From Candidatus Latescibacterota bacterium (GTDB lineage: Bacteria; Latescibacterota; 4484-107; B68-G9), in the NCBI GenBank assembly GCA_012961755.1, contig DTYS01000304.1:1-16747 (forward strand): DNA of 16,747 bases, written 5' to 3'. Position 1 is the first letter of the stretch, and each line of letters opens with the position of its first letter. A program made the translations under genes and the position numbers. The notes beneath the pieces were generated by a model that worked only from the letters and a program-made list of their open reading frames with translations, had not been told where the DNA came from and made no database searches. Positions 1 through 7,119 of the stretch are shown one piece after another.

Positions 1-670
1 GAAGAGGGCCGTGAGGGACGCGGCGGAAAAGGCTGGGGCGAGGGAGGTGTTTCTCGTGGCCGAGCCCATGGCTGCCGCCATAGGTGTCGGACTTCCCGTG
101 AACGAGCCCGTGGGTTCCATGGTGATAGATATAGGTGGTGGTACCTCGGAGATAGCGGTGATATCGCTTTCCGGGGTGGTGACCCACGTCTCGGAGAGGG
201 TCGGCGGGGACGAGATGGACGAGGCCATAGTTCAGTTTATGAAGAAGGCCCATAACCTCCTTATAGGGGAAAGGATGGCGGAGCAGATAAAGATACGGAT
301 AGGCTCCGCTTACCCCTTAGAGGAGGAGTTGGAGATGCCCGTTAGAGGAAGGGACCTTATAGCCAACATTCCGAAGACGGTGGTCGTGCGCTCGGAGGAG
401 GTCAGGGAGGCCCTCCAGGAGCCGGTGAACGTGATAGTCAACGCCACAAGGATGGCCCTAGAACGCACTCCCCCCGAACTTTCCTCCGATATACTGGACA
501 GGGGTGTAATAATGACGGGCGGGGGATCCCTGCTGAGGGGCCTGGACAGGAGGTTGAGGGAGGAGACCGGGCTTCCGGTGAGCGTCATGGACGACCCCCT
601 CACATGTGTGGCGAAGGGTGCGGGGAAGATATTGGAGAACATAGAGGAATATAGTAAGGTCCTGTTTTGA
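1..670 (+). CDS. mreB: Rod shape-determining protein MreB, C-terminal part (5' truncated by window)
   Basis: MreB is the bacterial actin homologue. It polymerises on the inner membrane face and directs the elongasome that builds lateral wall. The reading frame is open from base 2, so the start lies outside the window and about 222 residues remain, against roughly 340 in the family. Visible hallmarks are the second phosphate-binding loop of the actin fold (VIDIGGGTSEIAVISL, bases about 124-171), the following RVGGDEMDEAI segment, and the C-terminal adenosine loop MTGGGSLLRGLDRRL. The protein ends in the usual ENIEEY-type tail. A GTG at base 11 would be an internal codon, not a start. The stop codon overlaps the TTG start of mreC (TTGA). 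Identity is very secure; only the N-terminal third is missing. Confidence 0.97.
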   Translation, partial: KRAVRDAAEKAGAREVFLVAEPMAAAIGVGLPVNEPVGSMVIDIGGGTSEIAVISLSGVVTHVSERVGGDEMDEAIVQFMKKAHNLLIGERMAEQIKIRIGSAYPLEEELEMPVRGRDLIANIPKTVVVRSEEVREALQEPVNVIVNATRMALERTPPELSSDILDRGVIMTGGGSLLRGLDRRLREETGLPVSVMDDPLTCVAKGAGKILENIEEYSKVLF

Positions 671-1446
671 TCTTAGAGCAAAGGTTTCGGGGTTACGTAG
701 CGTTGGCCGTAGCTCTGGCCGTTTCCTTGGCCATGATGAGTATGGAGCGTCCCAGGCAGATATATTGGGCCAGGAAGTTCGCGACGGCCTGCCTGGAGCT
801 GGGACAGGGGCTGCTTTCGGACCTCATACGGGCGAGCGTCCTGTCGAGGAAGAACAGGTTCCTCAGGAGACAGAACGTGGAGCTCGCCCTCCAGGTCCAG
901 AGGCTCCGGGAGGCGGAGAGGGAGAACGAGCGACTGAGGAAGCTTCTGGGGTTTAAAAGACGTTCTCGCCTTCCCCTCCTGCCGGCGGAGGTCGTGGCGT
1001 ACAGTCCCGATCGCATGAGGCACACGGTCCTCTTGGACGTAGGGTCCCAGGAGGGGGTGGGGAGGGATATGCCGGTGGTGACGGCGGAGGGTCTGGTGGG
1101 GAGGGTTGTTGAGGTGTATCCCAGAAGTTGTCTGGTACTCCTTCTGACGGATAGAAGTTCCAGGGTGAGCGTCGTCGTGGAGGATGGAGGTCGCACCCTC
1201 GCCGTAGCGGAGGGAAGGGGGGAGGAGGTCCTGTACGCGGACCTCCCCCTCAGAAGTCCGGTCGAGGGGGGGGAGGAGGTAGTGTCATCTGGGATGGGAG
1301 GGATATTTCCGAAGGGGCTCAGGGTAGGGAAGGTCTTGAAGGTGCTAGGGGAGGAGATGGGACTTCTGAAGAAGGTGACGATAGAGCCGAGCGCTCCGTT
1401 GGAGCAGTTGGAGGAGGTCTTCATCGTGCTTAGAAGGGGACCTTGA
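667..1446 (+). CDS. mreC: Rod shape-determining protein MreC
   Basis: MreC is a bitopic inner-membrane protein whose periplasmic part links MreB filaments to the wall synthases. The 259-residue product has one N-terminal membrane segment (about residues 8-25), a charged coiled coil (about 60-92, rich in Arg, Glu and Leu), and a beta-rich C-terminal domain with family motifs GLVGRVVEVYP, LTDRSSRVSV and GGIFPKGLRVGKV. The start is a TTG sharing bases with the mreB stop; no better upstream codon is available and a later ATG would cut into the membrane helix. The stop in turn overlaps the next TTG start. This points to translational coupling mreB-mreC-nfeD. Unusually, mreD does not follow. Confidence 0.96.
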   Translation: MILEQRFRGYVALAVALAVSLAMMSMERPRQIYWARKFATACLELGQGLLSDLIRASVLSRKNRFLRRQNVELALQVQRLREAERENERLRKLLGFKRRSRLPLLPAEVVAYSPDRMRHTVLLDVGSQEGVGRDMPVVTAEGLVGRVVEVYPRSCLVLLLTDRSSRVSVVVEDGGRTLAVAEGRGEEVLYADLPLRSPVEGGEEVVSSGMGGIFPKGLRVGKVLKVLGEEMGLLKKVTIEPSAPLEQLEEVFIVLRRGP

Positions 1447-2747
1447 GGCGGAGCGTAAAGATGGTCGGAACCATCATAATCGCCTTCTGGACGATCCTTG
1501 CGGTCAGAAGTTCCTCGGCCGGGCCAGTTTACGAGCTCAAGCTCGAAGGTGCAATCTCCCCGGCCTCCGCCCACTTCTTAATAGAGGGCCTGGAACGGGC
1601 AGAAGAGGAAGGTGCGGAATGTCTTGTGGTCGAATTGGACACACCCGGAGGCCTCATGGAGTCGATGAGGTCCATGGTGAAGGCCCTCCTCAACTCCAAC
1701 GTTCCCGTCGTAGCCTTCGTCTATCCCAGGGGGAGCAGGGCTGCCTCGGCCGGGGTCTTCGTAACGTTGGCCGCCCATGTAGCGGCCATGGCTCCAGGTA
1801 CCAACATAGGTGCCGCGCACCCTGTTATGTTAGGAGGGGAAGGGATGGGGAAGGAGATGTCTGAGAAGGTCACCAACGATGCAGTGGCGTATATAAAGGC
1901 CATAGCCGAGAGGAGGGGAAGGAACCAGAAGTGGGCCGAGGACGCCGTGCGCAGGAGCATATCCTCCACCCCGGAGGAGGCCCTGAAGGCTGGGGTAATA
2001 GATGTTATAGCAGAGGACCTTAAGGAGTTGTTGGAGAAGATAGATGGAAGGAAGGTTAGGCTTCCTTCGGGAGAGAAGGTCCTGCACACCAAGGGGGCTG
2101 AGGTCGTGGAGATAAGGATGTCCTTAAGGGACAAGATCCTCCAGGCCCTGAGCAATCCGAACATAGCGTACATACTTTTGATATTAGGGTTCTACGGGCT
2201 GATATTCGAGCTTTCCAACCCTGGAGCTATACTTCCAGGGGTCATAGGTGGGATATGCATAATCCTAGCGTTCTATGCCCTCCAGATGTTGCCCGTGAAC
2301 TACGCTGGGCTGTTGTTGATCCTGATGGGGTTGGGACTGTTCATAGCAGACATAAAGGTCCCGAGCCACGGCCTTCTGACGGCAGGGGGTATAGTTGCGA
2401 TGACCTTGGGGTCCCTTATGCTCTTCAGGACCCCAGGGTCTTTCCTAAGTGTCTCCTTGCCCGTGATATTGGCTGCAGTGATAACGACGGCGGCGTTCTT
2501 CATCTTCGCCATAGGGATGGCCATAAAGGCGAGGCTGACGAAGCCCGTAAGTGGAAAGGAGGGGCTCATAGGGGAGAGGGGGGTAGCCAGGACCCCGCTC
2601 GAACCTTCTGGGATGGTCCTGGTCCACGGGGAGCTGTGGCAGGCCAAGAGCGATAAGCCCGTGAGGGAAGGGGACGAGGTAGAGGTCGTTGCGGTGGAAG
2701 GCCTGAAGCTCAAAGTTAGAAAGGTAAACGAGGAGGTGGGAACATGA
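1443..2747 (+). CDS. nfeD: Long-form NfeD: membrane-bound ClpP-class serine protease
   Basis: A 434-residue full-length NfeD (1510-N type). It begins with a signal peptide (Arg/Lys-rich start, hydrophobic residues about 8-22, then SSSAG). A ClpP/crotonase-fold protease domain follows to about residue 210, then a group of membrane helices (about 240-350), and finally an OB-fold NfeD-C domain (about 370-430). The Ser-Lys dyad is visible: Ser102 in AASAGVF and Lys142 in EKVTN. Their 40-residue spacing nearly matches the archaeal PH1510 Ser97/Lys138 pair. In PH1510 the protease cleaves the C-terminal hydrophobic tail of the partner stomatin, and the next gene here is that stomatin. The TTG start is preferred over the ATG at 1461 because it supplies the basic n-region of the signal peptide and overlaps the mreC stop. 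The ATG remains possible. Confidence 0.95.
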   Translation: MRRSVKMVGTIIIAFWTILAVRSSSAGPVYELKLEGAISPASAHFLIEGLERAEEEGAECLVVELDTPGGLMESMRSMVKALLNSNVPVVAFVYPRGSRAASAGVFVTLAAHVAAMAPGTNIGAAHPVMLGGEGMGKEMSEKVTNDAVAYIKAIAERRGRNQKWAEDAVRRSISSTPEEALKAGVIDVIAEDLKELLEKIDGRKVRLPSGEKVLHTKGAEVVEIRMSLRDKILQALSNPNIAYILLILGFYGLIFELSNPGAILPGVIGGICIILAFYALQMLPVNYAGLLLILMGLGLFIADIKVPSHGLLTAGGIVAMTLGSLMLFRTPGSFLSVSLPVILAAVITTAAFFIFAIGMAIKARLTKPVSGKEGLIGERGVARTPLEPSGMVLVHGELWQAKSDKPVREGDEVEVVAVEGLKLKVRKVNEEVGT

Positions 2748-3508
2748 CCGCTCCTACGATATCGGTGGTGGTGCTTATCCTCATATTCATATTGGCGAGC
2801 GCTATCAGGATCCTCAGGGAGTACGAAAGGGGCGTGGTCTTCAGGTTAGGAAGGGTCATAGGTGTGAAGGGGCCGGGGATAGTGCTGCTCATACCCATAG
2901 TTGACAGGATGGTCAAGGTGAGCCTTAGAGTGGTCACGGAGGACGTACCCTCCCAGGACGTCATCACCAGGGACAACGTCTCGGTCAAGGTGAACGCGGT
3001 GATATACTTCAGGGTTATAGACCCCCAGAAAGCGATAGTGGAGGTTGAGAACTACCTCTACGCCACGTTCCAGCTCGCGCAGACTACATTAAGGAGCGTC
3101 CTGGGGCAGGTGGAGCTCGACGACCTCCTGGCCTCCAGGGACAAGATAAACCAGCAGCTCCAGCAGATATTGGACGAACATACCGATCCCTGGGGGATCA
3201 AGGTCACGGCCGTGGAGATAAAGCATGTGGACCTTCCTGAGGAGATGCGCAGGGCCATGGCGAGGCAGGCGGAGGCCGAAAGGGAGAGGAGGGCGAAGAT
3301 AATAAGCGCTCAGGGGGAGTTCCAGGCCGCCCAGAAGTTGAGCGAGGCGGCACAGATAATAGGTCAGTTCCCAGCGGCGATCCAGCTTCGCTTCCTTCAG
3401 TCGCTCTCGGAGGTAGCTGCGGAGAACAATTCCACCATCATATTCCCGATCCCGGTGGACCTCGTAAGGTCGTTCTTGGAAAGGAGGGTCCCAGAAGTTA
3501 AGTCGTGA
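2744..3508 (+). CDS. Stomatin/slipin family SPFH-domain membrane protein
   Basis: A 254-residue bacterial slipin. It has one N-terminal hydrophobic segment (about residues 5-22), the SPFH/band-7 domain (REYERGVVFRLGR opening, VSVKVNAVIYFRV core), the LRSVLGQVELDDLL stretch typical of slipins, a charged coiled coil (about 170-200, AEAERERRAKI) and a C-terminal IIFPIPVDLV segment. Such proteins form large membrane rings and microdomains. The ATG overlaps the nfeD stop (ATGA) and follows a clear Shine-Dalgarno (GAGGAGGTGGG, about 2730-2740). The NfeD-stomatin pair is an established functional unit in which NfeD processes the stomatin. Its placement directly behind mreC suggests co-expression with the cell-elongation machinery, though no direct link can be read from sequence. 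Confidence 0.95.
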   Translation: MTAPTISVVVLILIFILASAIRILREYERGVVFRLGRVIGVKGPGIVLLIPIVDRMVKVSLRVVTEDVPSQDVITRDNVSVKVNAVIYFRVIDPQKAIVEVENYLYATFQLAQTTLRSVLGQVELDDLLASRDKINQQLQQILDEHTDPWGIKVTAVEIKHVDLPEEMRRAMARQAEAERERRAKIISAQGEFQAAQKLSEAAQIIGQFPAAIQLRFLQSLSEVAAENNSTIIFPIPVDLVRSFLERRVPEVKS

Positions 3509-4302
3509 GGTTCGTGCTCTCCGCAAGTAGGCGTACAGACCTTGTGGCATTCCACCCCGATGTGCTCCTCGGGGCCCTGGAGAGGTATCCTCCGGAGAGG
3601 GTCCATACTGTGGTGCTCTGGACCAAGGACCCTAGAAACCTCCTCCGCAGGGGGAGGCTCGGAGGGGTCCTTTCTGCGTACTCCCAACTTTTCGTACATT
3701 ACACGATCACCGGGATGGGAAGGACGGCCTTAGAGCCTGGGGTGATATCCACGAGGGAGGCGCTGGGGTTCCTTCCCGAACTTGTGGACCTCGTCGGGGA
3801 CCCGAGGAGGGTGAGGATCAGGTTCGATCCGGTCGTCAACTTCTACATAGATGGAAGGTACTACACTAACCTTCCGCTGTACGAGGAGGTGGCGGAGGAT
3901 GCAGCAAGGTGCGGGGTTCCTGCCGTCACCACGAGCTGGGTCCAGTTCTATCCTAAGGTATCGGGGAGGCTAGCGAGGCACAACATAACCCCAGCTCCCT
4001 TCGACCTCAGATCACAATGGAGATGGATGAAGGAGGTGAGTGAAAGGTACGGGCTTGAACTTTACGCCTGCTGCGTTGAGGGTCTTCCCACGAGCAGATG
4101 TATAGACGGGAAGCTACTTTCGAAGTTGCATCCCGAGGGAGAACCCGCTCCCTTAAAGAAGGCTAAGGGCCAAAGGCCGCTCTGCGGATGTACGATATCT
4201 ATAGATGTGGGATGGTACACGCAGAGGTGTCCGGGTGGGTGTCTGTATTGTTACGCTAATCCCTTGGAGAGGGCAGGATGCCGAGGTTCGAGGATGAGCT
4301 GA
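3505..4302 (+). CDS. DUF1848 family protein with C-terminal cysteine cluster
   Basis: A 265-residue member of the uncharacterised DUF1848 family. It has the signature opening SASRRTD, a central VRIRFDPVVNFY segment and a Cys-rich end. Cysteines lie at 189, 190, 199, 227, 229, 242, 246 and 249; the last three form CPGGCLYCYAN, a CX3CX2C spacing. This arrangement could bind an Fe-S cluster. The family is usually described as conserved and of unknown function, so no reaction is assigned. The GTG start shares bases with the stomatin stop (GTGA). The 3' end runs 25 bases into xseB. No signal peptide or membrane segment is evident, so it is probably cytoplasmic. The family call is secure; the function is not. 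Confidence 0.88.
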   Translation: MRFVLSASRRTDLVAFHPDVLLGALERYPPERVHTVVLWTKDPRNLLRRGRLGGVLSAYSQLFVHYTITGMGRTALEPGVISTREALGFLPELVDLVGDPRRVRIRFDPVVNFYIDGRYYTNLPLYEEVAEDAARCGVPAVTTSWVQFYPKVSGRLARHNITPAPFDLRSQWRWMKEVSERYGLELYACCVEGLPTSRCIDGKLLSKLHPEGEPAPLKKAKGQRPLCGCTISIDVGWYTQRCPGGCLYCYANPLERAGCRGSRMS

Positions 4303-4508
4303 GGAAGCTCGAGGAGGCGGTGGAAAAGCTCGAGTCCGGTGACCTGAGCTTGGAGGAGGCCCTGGAGGCCTTCGAGGAGGGAATGAAGGCTGCGAAGGCC
4401 TGCGAGGAAATATTGGATAGGGCGAGGACCAGGGTGAGGAAGCTCGTGGAAGGTGAGGAGGGCTTCAGACTGGAGATATTGGATGAGGGCCAAGGTCGCA
4501 GCTCTTAG
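4278..4508 (+). CDS. xseB: Exodeoxyribonuclease VII small subunit
   Basis: A 76-residue, highly acidic helical protein with the complete XseB pattern: FEDELRKLEEAVEKLESGDLS, LEEALEAFEEG, then a basic helix ending in ILDEG. XseB wraps the elongated XseA helices of exonuclease VII, which degrades single-stranded DNA. XseA is not encoded in this window. The ATG lies 25 bases inside the DUF1848 gene behind GGAG (4266-4269), and the gene's own end overlaps the DUF362 gene by 26 bases. Linkage of xseB to a polyprenyl synthase gene is common in bacteria and is kept here, with DUF362 inserted between them. Confidence 0.93.
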   Translation: MPRFEDELRKLEEAVEKLESGDLSLEEALEAFEEGMKAAKACEEILDRARTRVRKLVEGEEGFRLEILDEGQGRSS

Positions 4509-5580
4509 GACGGAGCCCTGTAGGGTCCTGGACGATATCCACAGGCTCATGGAACTTGCGGACTTCAAGGAATACCTCGCTCCTGGAAGGACTACTATAC
4601 TTAAGACCAACATATCCTGGCACTTCCCTTTTCCAGGGGCCAACACCACCCCCTGGCAGTTGGAGGGGGTTATAAGGACGCTCCTGGAGGCTGGATACGA
4701 CGACCTGGTGGCGGTGGAGAACGATACTGTGGTAACGGACCCGTTCAAGGGGGAGAGGCTCAATAGGTTCGTCCCGGTATTTCGTAAGTATAAGGTTCCG
4801 GTGTTGTACAACTTCCGTGATGAGGACATAAGGTGGGTGACCTATGAGCCTAAGGGGCCAATGCTCGTACTTCACAAGATTTACCCTAAGGGGATCAAGA
4901 TTCCGGATTACTTCGTGGGGAAGAATATAGTTCACATGCCTACACTTAAATGTCATATATATACAACCACAACTGGCGCTATGAAGAACGCCTTCGGAGG
5001 ACTCCTGAACACCAAGCGCCACTACACTCACAGTGTGATACACGAGACTTTGGTGGACCTCCTTCGGATACAGAAGGAGATACATACCGGAATATTCGCC
5101 GTAATGGACGGGACCACTGCGGGGGACGGTCCTGGACCGAGGACCATGAGGCCTGTGGAAGTGGACTTGTTGCTGGCCAGCGGGGATCAGGTCTCCGTGG
5201 ACGCCGTTGCTGCCAAGGTCATGGGCTTTGATCCTATGTCGATAAGATACATCCGCCTGGCGCACGAAGCTGGTCTCGGGGTCGGGGACCCGAGGGAGAT
5301 AGAGGTGGTCGGGGACGACATATCGGAGATGAACTTAGGCTTCAGCGTCGGGGACAACATGGCCAGCAGGGTCGGGGACCTGTTGTGGTTCGGGCCTCTG
5401 AGGTCTATCCAGAAGCTGTTCTTCCACACACCTTTGGTCTACATCTTCGTCCTCGGCTCCTTCGTCTACCACGACCACATCTGGTGGCCGACCAAGGGGA
5501 GGCGTTACTTCAGGAGGTTCTTAAGCTCCAAGTGGGGGAGGTTGTTCGGCAGCTATGGATTGTCTCCTCGAGGAACTTAG
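4483..5580 (+). CDS. DUF362 domain-containing protein (no ferredoxin module)
   Basis: A 365-residue DUF362 protein. Family features are an N-terminal KVAALRTEP-type strand, ILKTNISW, the HMPTLKCHIYTTTTGAMKNAFGG block (about residues 145-167), IFAVMDGTTAGDGPGPR, and the VSVDAVAAKVMGFDP segment near 240. Many DUF362 proteins carry 4Fe-4S cysteine motifs; this one has only isolated Cys residues and no CxxCxxC, so it is a cluster-free version. The C-terminal 60 residues are aromatic and basic (LFFHTPLVYIFVLGSFVYHDHIWW) and might sit against the membrane. The start at 4483 is preferred over an in-frame ATG at 4453 because it matches the family start and has GGAG seven bases upstream (4472-4475). 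Function is unknown. It lies between xseB and a prenyl synthase, overlapping both by 26 bases. Confidence 0.9.
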   Translation: MRAKVAALRTEPCRVLDDIHRLMELADFKEYLAPGRTTILKTNISWHFPFPGANTTPWQLEGVIRTLLEAGYDDLVAVENDTVVTDPFKGERLNRFVPVFRKYKVPVLYNFRDEDIRWVTYEPKGPMLVLHKIYPKGIKIPDYFVGKNIVHMPTLKCHIYTTTTGAMKNAFGGLLNTKRHYTHSVIHETLVDLLRIQKEIHTGIFAVMDGTTAGDGPGPRTMRPVEVDLLLASGDQVSVDAVAAKVMGFDPMSIRYIRLAHEAGLGVGDPREIEVVGDDISEMNLGFSVGDNMASRVGDLLWFGPLRSIQKLFFHTPLVYIFVLGSFVYHDHIWWPTKGRRYFRRFLSSKWGRLFGSYGLSPRGT

Positions 5581-6631
5581 GCTCAGGGCTAAGGAGGTGA
5601 GGGACTTCCTTCTGGAGCATCCCTGGCTCGTCCAGCTCTCCCCTCCTCACATCAGGGAGGCCGTGGAGAGCTACATAAGGGCCGGGGGCAAGGCCCTGAG
5701 GCCAGCGTTGGTGCTCTTCTCGTGCGGGGCCGTTGGAGGGGAGGAGGATAAGGCCTTGCCCGTGGCGGCCGGCATAGAGATCTTCCACACCTTCACGCTC
5801 GTTCACGACGACATAATAGATAGGGACGAGCTTAGGAGGGGAGCCCCGACCGTACATACCGCGTTCAAAGGCCGGGCTATGGAAGAGTTCGGGTTCGAGG
5901 AGGAGGAGGCCGAGCACTATGGGGTCTCGATGGGGATACTGGCAGGGGATGCCCAGCATGGATGGGCGATAGGCCTCATCGCCGAATCGGCCCGAAGGGG
6001 GGTCTCCTGCGAGGTCGCTTTGAAGCTCGTGGAGGGTATGACCTGCCGGGTGCTTCCCACCTTAGTGGAGGGACAAGTCTTAGATGTACAGTATGCGGCC
6101 AAGCACATCGACGAGCTTTCTCCCGAGGAGATAATGGACATGCTCTGGAAGAAGACCGGTGTCCTCTACGCGTTCGCCGCCGAGGCTGGGGCTATGGTGG
6201 GATTGGACGCTCCGGACGAAGGGCTTCCCTATGTGAGGGCCCTATCGGAGTTCGCCAGCAGGTGCGGTACGGCTTTCCAGCTAGTGGACGACGTTTTGGG
6301 TGTCATTGGGGACGAGGGGACCCTGGGGAAGCCGGTAGGTTCGGACATAAGGGAGGGAAAGAAGACCCTCGTGGCGTACTTCGCCCTAAGGTACGCCGAG
6401 CCGGAGCTTAGGGGGAAGGTCTTGTCTATATTGGGAAACAGGGATGCGGACGAGGATGAGGTACGGGAGGTGAGAAGTTGGTTCGTGGAGTCCGGAGCGG
6501 TGGACAGGGTGAGGGCTCTGGCCACGAAATATATGGAAGAGGGGATGGAAGCTCTCGAGACTCTCCCACCCTCCGACTACAGGGATAGGTTGAGGGAACT
6601 GGGGGATTACATCCTGAGGAGGGAGAGATGA
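5555..6631 (+). CDS. Short-chain trans-isoprenyl diphosphate synthase (probable GGPP synthase type)
   Basis: Condenses isopentenyl diphosphate with allylic diphosphates in the cytoplasm, feeding carrier-lipid or other isoprenoid pathways. The 358-residue protein has the first Asp-rich motif DDIID (Asp85, 86, 89) followed by RDELRRG, GKALRP near residue 48 for substrate binding, and a second motif FQLVDDVLG (Asp245, 246) followed by LGKPVGSDIREGKKT. The DDxLG form with that tail is typical of archaeal-style GGPP synthases. Phe80 sits five residues before the first motif, the position that limits chain length in type I GGPP synthases, so a C20 (or C15) product is inferred, not a long polyprenyl. 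The ATG lies 26 bases inside the DUF362 gene, with GGGGGAGG at 5534-5541, a rather long spacing. It is somewhat longer than usual because of an acidic insert (about residues 104-118). Confidence 0.94.
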   Translation: MDCLLEELRLRAKEVRDFLLEHPWLVQLSPPHIREAVESYIRAGGKALRPALVLFSCGAVGGEEDKALPVAAGIEIFHTFTLVHDDIIDRDELRRGAPTVHTAFKGRAMEEFGFEEEEAEHYGVSMGILAGDAQHGWAIGLIAESARRGVSCEVALKLVEGMTCRVLPTLVEGQVLDVQYAAKHIDELSPEEIMDMLWKKTGVLYAFAAEAGAMVGLDAPDEGLPYVRALSEFASRCGTAFQLVDDVLGVIGDEGTLGKPVGSDIREGKKTLVAYFALRYAEPELRGKVLSILGNRDADEDEVREVRSWFVESGAVDRVRALATKYMEEGMEALETLPPSDYRDRLRELGDYILRRER

Positions 6632-6645
6632 TGAGGCTCTTAGTT

Positions 6646-6672
6646 GAACTTGTCGGTGTATAAGAACTTGTC
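6646..6672 (+). repeat. Short direct repeat GAACTTGTC, two copies 18 bases apart
   Basis: GAACTTGTC occurs at 6646-6654 and again at 6664-6672, in the only sizeable gap of the + strand run (6632-6714). The second copy lies inside a longer stretch, TAAGAACTTGTCACC (6661-6675), that reappears almost unchanged in the gap before the rhamnosidase-like gene. The spacing is near two helical turns, which would suit tandem binding of a regulator. TATAAG at 6659-6664 resembles a -10 box, but no good -35 lies 16-18 bases upstream. Regulatory function is inferred only. Confidence 0.4.
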
Positions 6673-6714
6673 ACCTCTATGTAGCCTTCAGCGCAAGTCA
6701 GAGGGGGAATGGAT

Positions 6715-7119
6715 ATGCGATACTTGATTTGGACCTTGGCATTGGTCGCTTCGATCGTAAACTGCGGGGAGGGTGCGGGTCCCAATATCAAGGAGGACGG
6801 GAGGATATACGTGGAGAACTCATGGAGGGAGGACCACCCTGACTATGGCCCATGGATAAGGGCGAGGTTGGAGAAGGTGGACGAACAGCTCATAGAGGGG
6901 GAACTTAAACCCATACCTTACGGCAAGGGCCCGATAGAGATAACTATACAGCCTGTCCCGGGAGGAGCCACCGCAGTAGTCCACATAAGGACGGTCAGGT
7001 GGAGGACGTTGGATTGGCATCTACCGTTCGTGATAGATGGTAGCATCGTGATAAGGATCACGGGGATGGTGCCCGACGCCCACGACCTCCGGTACGAGGT
7101 CCGTTCGTACGGTCGCTGA
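6715..7119 (+). CDS. Hypothetical small exported protein, probable lipoprotein
   Basis: A 134-residue protein of no family I recognise. It begins with a typical export signal (Met-Arg-Tyr, then a hydrophobic stretch LIWTLALVASIV) ending at Cys16 in the context IVNC-GEG, an acceptable though not ideal lipobox because Asn precedes the Cys. The mature part looks beta-rich, with IEITIQPVPGG, TAVVHIRTVRW and GSIVIRITGMVPD strands, and has no further cysteine. The ATG at 6715 is preferred to one at 6709 because GAGGGGG (6701-6707) is seven bases upstream of it. It follows the prenyl synthase by 83 bases and could be read through from that operon or have its own promoter. Its last 62 bases overlap the convergent flippase-like gene. 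Purine-rich codon use like its neighbours supports it as a real gene. Confidence 0.75.
   Translation: MRYLIWTLALVASIVNCGEGAGPNIKEDGRIYVENSWREDHPDYGPWIRARLEKVDEQLIEGELKPIPYGKGPIEITIQPVPGGATAVVHIRTVRWRTLDWHLPFVIDGSIVIRITGMVPDAHDLRYEVRSYGR

Noticed and set aside
5591..5600. AAGGAGGTGA, a full 10-base Shine-Dalgarno match inside the prenyl synthase gene
   Set aside because: It spells ordinary codons (Ala-Lys-Glu-Val-Arg), has no suitable start codon after it, and the same ten bases occur inside the DUF1848 gene at 4030-4039, so it reflects Lys-Glu-Val-Arg codon bias.
6628..6663. Tiny frame MMRLLVELVGV after the prenyl synthase stop
   Set aside because: It has only 11 codons, starts inside the ATGA of the upstream stop, matches no known leader peptide, and nothing suggests attenuation. 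It is most likely chance.
6656..6676. Possible hairpin GGTG...CACC as a terminator after the prenyl synthase
   Set aside because: It has only four outer base pairs around a 13-base loop and no T tract. The sequence is better described as a direct repeat.
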